DNA of 64,000 nucleotides from Fragilaria crotonensis. Its lineage: Eukaryota; Bacillariophyta; Fragilariophyceae; Fragilariales; Fragilariaceae. The stretch is from NCBI GenBank assembly GCA_022925895.1, contig JAKSYS010000048.1, forward strand, positions 99,099 to 163,098. Direction: 5' to 3'. The notes under the pieces are model-generated. The model made no database searches. It saw nothing but the letters and a program-made list of their open reading frames with translations, and was not told where the DNA came from. Position 1 is the stretch's first letter; each line of letters starts with the position of its first letter. This document shows, one piece after another, positions 1 through 8,866 of this stretch. The position numbers and the translations under genes were made by a program.

Positions 1-2
1 CT

Positions 3-467
3 CGTAAGCTTGGAAAGGGAGTACAGAGTTCTGGTCTCGCTGTACGACTGGTCCTGAGACCAATTATGTCTGCTGACGTACTTCTGCGACAACCCTTCCG
101 TGCCCTTGATCAGTCAAACGAAGACGAAGCTAGGCTCGCAGGTGCCTTGACGAACGTCGCGGCATCAATCCGAGCGGAATTCGGAAAGAAAGTTCTAGAT
201 CTTGACTTCGAGCTGCCACCTGGATTCCACACGGAAAGTCAACTCCCGCTTCCCACGGCACTAAATGAGCTCACGAGTGTCCTTCATCAGTACGTCCAAA
301 ACGGCGCACAATGGACCCAGGAGAATAACGTCCTGGACGGATTCGCATCCCACGTGTCATTCTCCAGACTCGTGTACGACGCAGGACTCTTTGTGCTTGA
401 AGTTTCACCTCCCATAAAGCGAGCGAGAGTGAACGTTACGCCCGACGATGAATTAGCTGTCCTCTAG
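3..467 (+). CDS. 3' end of an unknown protein gene (partial)
   Basis: The reading frame is open from the left edge of the window to a TAG at 465-467, so the gene starts outside the window; the ATG at 66 need not be its start. About 154 residues are visible. They form a mostly soluble, mixed-charge polypeptide with no membrane segment and no motif I recognise; the last residues contain a short basic run (IKRARV) that could be a nuclear signal. Its last 15 bases overlap the last 15 bases of the CDC123-like gene on the other strand, so the two genes converge and must share 3' UTR sequence. Product unknown; being a real coding end is supported by the long open frame and balanced composition, but not by homology. 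Confidence 0.55.
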   Translation, partial: RKLGKGVQSSGLAVRLVLRPIMSADVLLRQPFRALDQSNEDEARLAGALTNVAASIRAEFGKKVLDLDFELPPGFHTESQLPLPTALNELTSVLHQYVQNGAQWTQENNVLDGFASHVSFSRLVYDAGLFVLEVSPPIKRARVNVTPDDELAVL

Positions 468-1571
468 GTCAGGAATGTCGTCCGTTTCTTCCGACGGTTT
501 CTTGCACTTGGCCATGAATTCGTGAAAAGCGGTTGCATCAAATCCGGACATGGACGCCAGATCAACTGCATCGATTGGAGCACGATAGGACGCCAATGGA
601 TCTTGATGAATTTGATTTACAGTTTCCACCACTCTTATTTCTGGTCGTCGGTTTTCCTGGCTTAAATCGTCGTGTTCTTCGGATTCCCTACGGGCGACAC
701 TCAAAAGGTCATCCCAGGAAAACAACAACGGGTCAGTTTGCTTGCCCCATACATTAAAGTCTAGAAGCCACACGCGATCCTGTTTATCAATATAAACATC
801 AAAAACAAAGTTTCCGCTCCCAGGAAAGTTCTCATACACGTAGTCCTCATAAAAGTCAAGAATTTGCGATCGATAGCGCATCATTTCAATAATGAGGTGA
901 GGGAAGTGTTGCGTGTGATTACGCTGAGAGATGGCCACGATATCACCATTCCATACAAAACAACGAAACTCCATACTGGGATTGAAGTTGCACCACTGCC
1001 TGAGAACAAGCTCATAGGATATGCTGGTTGGTTTCTCGCCGACGGAATTATCGAAGGCGTACAGCATGTCGTGCATGACAAAGTCACTGCTCTTGAGGAG
1101 AATGTAGACATCTCCGGGAGTACAACATTTGAGAGTTCCGCTATTGATCCATGTGGCATCCTTGGGGCAAGACCAGTTCAGTTTCGGCATAACCGTCCCA
1201 CCCAAGGAATCAATGGCTGATTGGATTTGTTCCGTAAGGCCTGGAAAACAAAACTCGTGGCACTCGTCAATGTCGTCCTCCTCAGCCCAGCTGTCATCAT
1301 CATCATTTTTAATGGGTATATGGGAAGATACCAACGTATCTCCGGCAGGAAGTCGCACGCCGTCGCTCATCACGTAGTCCCGAAATAGAGGGGGTAAAGG
1401 GAGAATAATAGACTTAACAGTCACACTTCTGCGCCTATATTGATCTTTTGGAAGCGATCTAAATGTGTTGTACCATTGTGAGAATTGGCAGGCAAGAATC
1501 TCATCAACCTGAGGAATCGGATCGCTGCAGGACGGCGTTGTCACAGTTGCGGTATCGACAGGGGATGCCAT
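453..1571 (-). CDS. CDC123/D123 family eIF2-assembly factor
   Basis: Single-exon protein of 372 residues if started at the ATG at 1571 (MASPVD...). The frame stays open to 1799, but the extra stretch translates TAC/GTA-rich promoter-like DNA, so the inner ATG is preferred; an ATG at 1646 is also possible. Family features seen: MPKLNWSCPKDATW near residues 128-141, a nucleotide-site block FRCFVWNGDIVAISQR near 202-217, and VWLLDFNVWG near 267-276, which carries the metal-binding D/N pair of the ATP-grasp fold. The C-terminus is acidic (DDIPDLEDS), as is usual in the family. CDC123 is known to bind ATP-Mg and help assemble the eIF2 alpha-beta-gamma complex in the cytosol. The gene converges on and overlaps the partial gene at 3-467 by 15 bp. 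Confidence 0.93.
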   Translation of the reverse strand: MASPVDTATVTTPSCSDPIPQVDEILACQFSQWYNTFRSLPKDQYRRRSVTVKSIILPLPPLFRDYVMSDGVRLPAGDTLVSSHIPIKNDDDDSWAEEDDIDECHEFCFPGLTEQIQSAIDSLGGTVMPKLNWSCPKDATWINSGTLKCCTPGDVYILLKSSDFVMHDMLYAFDNSVGEKPTSISYELVLRQWCNFNPSMEFRCFVWNGDIVAISQRNHTQHFPHLIIEMMRYRSQILDFYEDYVYENFPGSGNFVFDVYIDKQDRVWLLDFNVWGKQTDPLLFSWDDLLSVARRESEEHDDLSQENRRPEIRVVETVNQIHQDPLASYRAPIDAVDLASMSGFDATAFHEFMAKCKKPSEETDDIPDLEDS

Positions 1572-2403
1572 TGTCGATCTGAAATCGGAGTATTGAAAGG
1601 CATGGGATGCACCCTGTAGTAGACGCTGGAGTTTGTCTATATGCATAAGTACAAGTACCGTAGAATACAGTGCACACTCGTGCTCGAAACTCGGAGTACA
1701 GGTACTGGAGTACTGGCGTACGGAGTACTCTGGACATGAAACATGAGCACTGAGCACAGTAGTTCCGGTACCTGTTACTGTAGCAGTACGTGTCCACATT
1801 CTATGTGAACTGGGTGCGAAAAGGGGTTACAAGTGACAACTCGTGAGTCGTCGATGTGTCAACAATTGAAGCGTCGAAGTTTACATGAGGGGCCAATAGT
1901 ACGGTACAAGTACCTGGTACTCCAATGCTCCAGCTATGTAGTGCACAGTGAAGATTTCGAGCGACCTTGTCCTGAACACGTTTCACACAGCATCTAATTT
2001 GTTACGGCACGTCTCGACATCATTGCAGTCGTCATCATGACGTCAGATAGAGAGAATGCTCTGTTCTCACGGACTTTAATGTAAGTTCCTTCTCAGTACG
2101 GACGGCTCAATGCTGATAGGAATCGCGATCCAAAAGAGTCGGTTAGAACGTATCACACGAAGAAGGACGCACGTCAGTGATGTGAACAACAAGTTGTGGC
2201 TGAGATACGTCACTATAACGTCTGTCTAATCCATACGCCTTCGTAGGCAGCTCGAAATGTGTACGCCGAGCATATGCAAATGTTTATAGGTTTCTCCACA
2301 CTTTGACTTGCAACGAGCAGAGAGCATAGGTAGTCTCTGTGACTGTCGTTATTGAATTGCCACAGATACCGACTGCATTGAACACGAACAAACAAGGGCA
2401 GAG
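1572..2403. promoter_or_regulatory. Divergent intergenic region between CDC123-like and oxidase genes
   Basis: About 830 bp with no convincing gene; short open frames here are chance. It must hold both promoters because the two genes diverge. The part next to the CDC123-like gene (about 1640-1930) is rich in GTAC, AGTAC and TACTG words, the pattern seen in most intergenic stretches of this window. A perfect palindromic TGACGTCA lies at 2038-2045. No TATA box could be assigned with confidence. Confidence 0.5.
2038..2045. promoter_or_regulatory. TGACGTCA (CRE/bZIP-type) palindrome upstream of the oxidase gene
   Basis: Perfect 8-bp TGACGTCA, 359 bp upstream of the oxidase ATG. This is the classical bZIP/CREB core, and diatom carbonic anhydrase promoters are known to use TGACGT/ACGTCA elements for CO2/cAMP response. 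Function here is inferred only from motif and position. Confidence 0.35.
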
Positions 2404-3857
2404 ATGATTTTCAATCCTCACAAGTTCGGAATCCACAAAGTGCTGAAGTACATCCCCCTGAACGCAATCTTCGATGCTCCCTACAAGCGGGCCCTGAAGC
2501 GGGCAGTAAATATTGCTGATCTGCGTACCATTGCAAAATCTAGAGCTCACAAGGTCAGTTATCACCCCTGTTTGCGCGTCTTTCAAGCAGAATGGGCCCT
2601 GCTCAGAGTCGGTATAGAAGTCGGAGATCATTGTTAGCGTGGCCAAGGCATGGGTGTCCAATCAACTCACTCACCGGTTTACTCACTCTATGCTACACTC
2701 GACCTCTTCAGATGGTGTTCGACTACCTTGATGCTGGCGGTGATGACGAAATCAGTCTTCGTCGTGGTAAGGACGCCTTCACTGAGTTGGAAATGCACTA
2801 CAAAGTGTTGGCTGGAATCAAGCCTCCGCTTGATTTGTCAACAAAGATTTTTGGCATGGACGTCAAACTTCCGTTCTTCGGATGCCCTACTGCTGGAAAC
2901 AGAATGTTCCACTGGGAAGGAGAGACTGCTGCTGCCAAGGCGGCCCAGCACCACGGTACCATGTACGGCCTCTCATCCCTGGCGACTACCGGCATTACTG
3001 AGATCGGGACATTGCACAATGGACCAAAGGTCTTCCAATTGTATGTTTGGAAAGACCGTGAGTTAGTGAAGGAAGTCATCGCCAAAGCAAAGGAAGGAGG
3101 TTTCAACGCCCTCGCTCTTACGGTGGACTTCACCTGGTACGGAAACCGCGAGCGTGACATCCGCAATGACTTTTCTATCCCACCAAAGTACAACATTACG
3201 CAAACTCTCGGTGCGATCGCCAAGCCAGCGTGGACGTACGATTTTCTCTCCCACGAGCCTTACACCTACGCTTGCATCAACCAAGATGTCCCTGCTGACT
3301 CTCTTGCCGCCTTTGTCAACAGTCAGATCGCGCCCGAGTTCGGTTGGAAGGATGCTGAGTGGCTCCTAGGAGAATGGAATGGGCCGGCTGCAATCAAGGG
3401 TGTGGTTCGCCCTGATGATGCGAAAAAGGCGGTCGAAATAGGGTTTTCAACAATGTGGGTATCGAATCATGGAGCTCGTCAGCTTGACACGTCTCCAGCT
3501 ACGATCGATGTTCTCCCGTCGATTCGTGAGGCAGTTGGGCCAGATGTTGAGATCATCATGGATGGTGGTATTCAACGTGGTACAGACATTGCCAAGGCCC
3601 TCGCACTCGGTGCTGATTCAGTGGGAGTTGGTAAGGCGTATCTCTGGGGTCTTGCTGCCGGTGGTGCTGATGGTGTGATTAAGGCATATGACATCCTCAA
3701 AGTGGAGCTGGATCGCGCTATGGGTCTGCTTGGAACACCTACCGTTGCTGATCTCAAGAGAGAAGGACCTTCGTTGATCAAACGCAGACACCCAAGTTCT
3801 CGTGATTACCCAGACATGTACGCTTTCCAGCGTGGCTACGGAGGTGGAATCGTTTAG
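2404..3857 (+). CDS. FMN-dependent 2-hydroxy-acid oxidase (glycolate/lactate oxidase family)
   Basis: Two exons, 2404-2553 and 2712-3857, joined across a 158-nt phase-0 intron (GTCAGT...TTCAG), give 431 residues: ...KSRAHK joined to MVFDYLDAGG. The fold is the TIM-barrel FMN family: LYVWKDRE near residue 160, the FMN-lysine block AAIKGV near 278, the catalytic SNHGARQLD near 302 (His base and substrate-binding Arg), and DGGIQRGTD near 333 for FMN phosphate. Family enzymes oxidise glycolate or L-lactate to glyoxylate or pyruvate with H2O2 as product. The C-terminus (GGGIV) is not a PTS1 peroxisome signal; reports place diatom glycolate oxidase in mitochondria, but no clear presequence is visible. 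The phosphate loop departs from the usual DGGIRRG and GR(P), so substrate identity is uncertain. Confidence 0.93.
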
Positions 3858-3964
3858 TAACATAGTTTCGAGTTTCGACTACTCTTTCCTACCGATGACT
3901 TCGAAATCACAGCATAGTAGATACTGTAGTACAAACTAATTTTCAAGGATCTTCGTTTTCACTG

Positions 3965-4210
3965 TTACTCCTTGGGCGCTCTCTTGATCGTCTCATGCAC
4001 CGCGCGATTCGCTGGCTTGGCCGTTTCCGTTTCGTCGCGCTGAATTGCCTGGAGGATCTCCTTGGATAACTTCTCCAATATGACAACTCTATCTGTTTCT
4101 ATCATTACGGCACCGGGAGAAAGCTGGACGTAGACTGATCCCTTTGTGTTCCCACTGCATAGCTCTGCCTGCGCAACTCGTAGAGCCTCAAGACTTGCGG
4201 CGCTCGACAT
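3965..4210 (-). CDS. Small prefoldin-like protein (putative)
   Basis: Intronless ORF of 81 residues with ATG at 4208-4210. It has an N-terminal helix (LEALRVAQAEL), a short central segment with VYVQLSPGAVMIETDR, and a second helix (VVILEKLSKEILQAIQRDE), then a basic tail. Helix - beta hairpin - helix with an 'SPGAV..ETDR' turn resembles beta-type prefoldin or prefoldin-like subunits, which act as cytosolic co-chaperones; that assignment is by pattern only. It converges with the oxidase gene, with 107 bp between the stops. The copia element begins 218 bp upstream of its start codon and may separate it from part of its promoter. Confidence 0.5.
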   Translation of the reverse strand: MSSAASLEALRVAQAELCSGNTKGSVYVQLSPGAVMIETDRVVILEKLSKEILQAIQRDETETAKPANRAVHETIKRAPKE

Positions 4211-4427
4211 GGTCTATTGCGTTGCAGGATGGTGCCTTAAGCAATTGAAGTTGCGTGTGACGTAGGAAAGATGTGTTACCATAAGATGAATCATGAATCA
4301 TGAATCATCTACAACTCCTGACCTTTCATCTTACTCTCATGTCGCGTAGGCGAGAGTGGGGATTGTGCGGATGGAATTCCGACTCTCCACAGGTCGCAGC
4401 TCGCAGCTGAGATTTGTGTGAGCTGGT

Positions 4428-4577
4428 TGAGTAAAAACGGGCGATAAAAGAAGGGACAACGATAACGAAGACGTTCTAACTAAGATTATAACACGAATAT
4501 AGCATGCGGGTGCACTCTTACCGCATACTGTCGTACAGTCGTACGGGACACGAATGTTACTTGAGCACCTTTAATCA
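4428..4577 (-). repeat. 3' LTR of the copia element
   Basis: 150 bp, apparently identical base for base to the copy at 10860-11009. Boundaries are set by where the two copies stop matching, and give TG...CA termini. TGGT precedes it at 4424-4427. Confidence 0.93.
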
Positions 4578-4732
4578 GTCCCCTCGACCTAATGTTAGCA
4601 CATTGGTGGGAACGTTAGGTCGTTCACATTCGTACAAATAACTCTCTCTCGACTCACAATGATATTTAGTTGACATGCAGTAGTGTCAACAAGGAAACCC
4701 GTAATAACCTTCGGACCTCGGTGAGGGGGTCA

Positions 4733-7700
4733 TCAATTGTGATCGGCGATATCATAAAGGATCAATCCAACCAGATGGTCACGCTTTTGCCCACCGGGAA
4801 TTATTTTCGTACAAATGTCGGCCGGGTTTTCATTCGTAGATACATGGCCGGTTAAACATTCACCCATCGCAACAGCTTCGCGTATAGCATGATAGCATAC
4901 TGCGTTCGATTTCTTCTTTAGGATAGACTCCGGGCGCTGAGTGTTGTGGATTACCGACATGTTATCACCATAGATATATGACGGTCCAGATAACTCAACA
5001 CCCATCATACGCAATTTGTATCGGATTCCTCGGAGTGCTTCCATTCCTTGCTTCATAGCAACGAACTCTGCGCCGAAGACACTTGTTTCAATTGTCGCCT
5101 GCTTCTTCGAAAACCAGTTGATGGGCGACATATTCAGATAGATCAGAAATCCCGTCCGTGATCTTCGAGTTCTCTTGTCGCCAGCGTGATCGGAGTCAAC
5201 GAACATCCGGAGGTCAACGTCCTTACCTCTGGGTGGTGGGGAATTAGGAGGTATCGCTTCTCTCACGTCGCCATAGAATGCTCTCCAGTCACATTCTTTA
5301 AATGCTGACATGTCCACAGTGGCGTAACTGGGATCGAAAACGATACGTGCATTATGTTTCTTCTCGAGATAGTTAAACAAATGGAAGATAGCTTCCAAGT
5401 GCCCTTGTCGTGGCAAAACCATGTACGATGCGAGCTCAGAAACTTCCGTGATGATATCAACACGTCCCAATTCCACGCACCATCGCAGCACGCCGACTTG
5501 CGACTGGTAAAAGGCCGCTTGCCCGGCATCCAACTCTGGGGTCGTATCTAACTCTGGGGCATAGTTGATAGGGAACGGGCCACTCGTGCGTTTTGCCCAT
5601 TGATAATTCGGGAAGTGCTGCTTGTGAAATTCCTTCACGTTCGCCACGGCTGCCTGAATGTATTTACTGGACGACATTGACCAGGCATTTACTCCATTCG
5701 GGAGAGTTGTTATTCGAAGTTTCGCTCCAAGGTAGAAGTCGGGTTCGCCAATCGATCCATCCTTTGTCTTAAAGAAGTGGTCAATTTCCTTGAGCGACTT
5801 CGTGCTATCATGATGTACAACAAGTATATCGTCAACATATAGCAGGCAATATGCATAATACTTGTGTCCATCCGATGGTCGGATCTCAGGCTTGAGCCAT
5901 ACATCTGGGTCGGCGATGCAGGACTGCCAGCCAAGATGTCGCATACAGTCTGCGAGGTGATTACGGAATGACGCTCCCGCAGATTTTAAGCCATACAAGG
6001 CGCGAACGATTAGTGCCTTCTTACCGGCGTCATTTCCGAACTCCGGGCCGAGTCGGCACCATATCTTTTCACCCACAGGGGCAGTTAGATAGGCGTTCTC
6101 TATATCTGCTGTCTTGACCTCGAGGTCATTTAGAGCGGCCAGAGTAAGAGCAATCCTTACGGATTCGCGAGAGACAACGCTTGCATATGTAATCGAGGCG
6201 GGCGTTTCCGTCATGTGGCCCCCCGCGACCAAGCGAGCCTTTCGTTGGAAGTTCTCCATTTTGACATCAAAAACTAGGTGGCATCGGATTTCCTGGAATG
6301 TCAGCGGTGGTGACTCGTCATCATTGATAAGTTGGAATGCCACCCGAACCTTTGACATCTCCTTACGTACCGCATCCTGCCACATCGTATTGCCGTTTTC
6401 TTTGTCCAGTCGCACACAATCATCCCAAGTCTTCGGGATTTCGATCCCGAACTTATGCGATCGTCGATGATAACGATTGTTGACCGCAGCGATTATCCTA
6501 TTACGACGTTTAAGGGTATAAGGAACCCACCAGGCGAAGGCAGGCTCCGTATCAATCCCTTGAGTCACGGCATAATCCGCGAGTTCCACCGGATTTGATT
6601 CTTTGAGGTCAGCAAGTCTCTCCCAAGAGGTGCTGCCGTCCTTCCATTCGACACAGAGTTTCCAACCCCTTGTCGTCTTTTTCAGCTGCTGATTTGACCC
6701 ATGTTTGATGTGCATGTCTGCCCGATCAAGAGCCGAATCGTCCTTCCGGTGACCCACGATGCCAGCCAGCAGAAGGTACTGGTTCCCTTCAGAGTCGCAC
6801 ATGGCATACATATTCTGCGCAATTATGTTCGCAGATACCTCGGCATACTGACCGTCGGCGAATTCAACCTCGTAGGTTCGGGTGTCGAGGATCGGATTCT
6901 TGTTGGCCTTTCCGATCACATTACCATCCAGTGACCTCTTCCGACCACGAACCTTTCCACTCATCATCGAGTCCCCTATCGGTAGGGTAACGCTGGCCCC
7001 GACATATTGATCGTACGTATCAGGGTCAGGTTCGGGTTCGTCGTCAGCATCCGCAAATTGCGTGGACTCTCCATCCACATCGTCATCGTAGCTCGGGTAT
7101 ATCGGCGTACCGAGATGTTCCAGCTCAGGATCATTGATGAAGTCTTCGTACTTAAACCCTTCCCCGAGTATTAAGTTGACCTTATTTGTGAACTCACGCC
7201 GTTTGTGCGACATGGTTTCATCCGCTAACTCGTCGTCAGTCAACGAGCGAACAGTTGATCGGTAAACCACTTTACCATTTTCTTTCAAGACTTTACGAGT
7301 CATGGCCGGCCCGATGTCAATTGCCGGTCCCAAATCCCTACCAAGGACCATTGCATCATCGGGATATGATACGGACGTATCCCGAAACATGACCCAATCG
7401 TACCATGCGAACAATGCGAATGGGGAAATATCAGCGGTTTCGCCACTAACTATCGTTTCCGGAACTTGACCGCCAAGTTTATAGATGTCGTGCGCTGTCA
7501 TCGAACGGACGTACGCTTCTCGCTCGAGGCAGTCGTCCCATAGTCGCTTCGGAGCCCCCGAGCGGACCATCTGACGCCCCACTCCCTTTTTTAACTCGCG
7601 TATCGCCGCTTCTGCCGCGTTCGACCATGGAGAGTGTGGCTCGGTTTGCTTCACGTGAACTCCAGCCTCTCGGCATTTCTTCCTGAACATTCCCTTAACT

Positions 7701-8866
7701 TGCTCTAGGGCCCCGTCCATAATCATTGTGTTGGGGACACCTTCTCTCTGGAATAGGAGCGACAGCCCCTCGTGGGCTTCAGACTTCAGCTTCATCGGGT
7801 AGGCCCGGCACCAACCATCCGCAGTCGCGAAGATCTGGGCGTACGAATTATTGCGCCTCGAAGCCGTCTTCGATATAAGAGTGTCAGTAAAACACTCAAT
7901 GGGTAATCGCCTGTATCGAAGCTGGCGATCGTTCGTCCGAAACCTTCGAGACAGGGTCGGGTGTAGGACAGTCCGGATCCCGCGTTGTGTCGTCGTGCTC
8001 ACAGTCCGTCGGGCCGTGGCCTTGTCAATACCCCAGTTGCGGGCGAGCATATCAGGGTCGAATTGGTTACCGACTGAATTACGCTTCAATACGCTAATCA
8101 TTCGGCTCAATTCAAGAGATAGTGAACGGTCGTCAAACGTAGACGATGTTGCAGCAAGAGACAATAAAGCGGCATCGTTTCCAGTGCCAATAGAAAGTGC
8201 ATGCGAAAATGTCTTGGTCACGGAGCATAGGCGTCGAGACGGAGGCGACGCTCCAATCCGGTCCCCTGTGGCCAATATCATTTTTGTGAGTGCGTCCTCT
8301 TGCGTGGCATACGAGGTGTCATGTGGGTCGTATTCCGGTTCGTCGCTCGTCAAGGTGAAATGCGGAAGCGACTCGTACTCTTCCGGTGTTGGCTTTCGTG
8401 TGGGAAAGGACGAGGTAACACCGTGAAGGGAAAGCGGAATGACGTATGGTTTATTCGGATTGTTTGTTGGAATTGCAATTGAGTGAGTCAAGTCAGTCAA
8501 GTTGTCAGTGAGAAAGCGAGGCGTGTCACTTATCGTCACGTCATTCAGACGGACTTGCATTGTCGAAAGCAAATTGTGTTCCAACTCTGGCACCAAGATT
8601 GCTTGATGAACAAGCAAGATGATAGTTTCGCCAGTATACGGGTCGTTGTAAGCCAGTGCCGCCGACACCTGGCGCAAGTTGTTGGTAATCGGTCCGCTAG
8701 GGTGAAAGCCAGACACGTTTATGGGTCGATCATAATCGTGGACTACTAATGCATTACGGCCCACAGCACATTGATCCGCGTGAGAATCCAAGTCGGTCCG
8801 AGATTCATTCGCGACGGACACGTCGATTGACCCGAGTACCCTCACAGCAGCAACAACGGACAAATG
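4733..8866 (-). CDS. pol: Copia pol polyprotein (protease, integrase, RT, RNase H)
   Basis: About 1,377 residues in the same frame as gag, starting right after the gag UGA. There is no ATG near the beginning: the first codons are CAT TTG TCC, so synthesis as a Gag-Pol readthrough product is likely. Approximate residues: aspartic protease DSHAD near 26; integrase catalytic D in FTDT near 324, MIMDG near 382 and the E in NAAEAAIREL near 418; a chromo-like block WKLCVEWKDGSTSWERL near 735-765; reverse transcriptase with LYGLKSAGASF and YVDD near 1009; RNase H with FVDSDHAGD near 1224 and EFVAMKQGMEALRGIRYKL. The usual HHCC integrase finger is replaced by a segment with TTQRGIR. It encodes the enzymes for cDNA synthesis and integration. 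No frame breaks were seen. Confidence 0.95.
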   Translation of the reverse strand, partial: HLSVVAAVRVLGSIDVSVANESRTDLDSHADQCAVGRNALVVHDYDRPINVSGFHPSGPITNNLRQVSAALAYNDPYTGETIILLVHQAILVPELEHNLLSTMQVRLNDVTISDTPRFLTDNLTDLTHSIAIPTNNPNKPYVIPLSLHGVTSSFPTRKPTPEEYESLPHFTLTSDEPEYDPHDTSYATQEDALTKMILATGDRIGASPPSRRLCSVTKTFSHALSIGTGNDAALLSLAATSSTFDDRSLSLELSRMISVLKRNSVGNQFDPDMLARNWGIDKATARRTVSTTTQRGIRTVLHPTLSRRFRTNDRQLRYRRLPIECFTDTLISKTASRRNNSYAQIFATADGWCRAYPMKLKSEAHEGLSLLFQREGVPNTMIMDGALEQVKGMFRKKCREAGVHVKQTEPHSPWSNAAEAAIRELKKGVGRQMVRSGAPKRLWDDCLEREAYVRSMTAHDIYKLGGQVPETIVSGETADISPFALFAWYDWVMFRDTSVSYPDDAMVLGRDLGPAIDIGPAMTRKVLKENGKVVYRSTVRSLTDDELADETMSHKRREFTNKVNLILGEGFKYEDFINDPELEHLGTPIYPSYDDDVDGESTQFADADDEPEPDPDTYDQYVGASVTLPIGDSMMSGKVRGRKRSLDGNVIGKANKNPILDTRTYEVEFADGQYAEVSANIIAQNMYAMCDSEGNQYLLLAGIVGHRKDDSALDRADMHIKHGSNQQLKKTTRGWKLCVEWKDGSTSWERLADLKESNPVELADYAVTQGIDTEPAFAWWVPYTLKRRNRIIAAVNNRYHRRSHKFGIEIPKTWDDCVRLDKENGNTMWQDAVRKEMSKVRVAFQLINDDESPPLTFQEIRCHLVFDVKMENFQRKARLVAGGHMTETPASITYASVVSRESVRIALTLAALNDLEVKTADIENAYLTAPVGEKIWCRLGPEFGNDAGKKALIVRALYGLKSAGASFRNHLADCMRHLGWQSCIADPDVWLKPEIRPSDGHKYYAYCLLYVDDILVVHHDSTKSLKEIDHFFKTKDGSIGEPDFYLGAKLRITTLPNGVNAWSMSSSKYIQAAVANVKEFHKQHFPNYQWAKRTSGPFPINYAPELDTTPELDAGQAAFYQSQVGVLRWCVELGRVDIITEVSELASYMVLPRQGHLEAIFHLFNYLEKKHNARIVFDPSYATVDMSAFKECDWRAFYGDVREAIPPNSPPPRGKDVDLRMFVDSDHAGDKRTRRSRTGFLIYLNMSPINWFSKKQATIETSVFGAEFVAMKQGMEALRGIRYKLRMMGVELSGPSYIYGDNMSVIHNTQRPESILKKKSNAVCYHAIREAVAMGECLTGHVSTNENPADICTKIIPGGQKRDHLVGLILYDIADHN

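Noticed and set aside
2284-2661. 125-codon minus ORF
   Set aside because: Antisense to exon 1 and the intron of the oxidase gene, which has strong family evidence.
8863-8865. Separate start codon for pol
   Set aside because: The first possible start there is TTG, not ATG; in-frame continuation from gag is the better reading.
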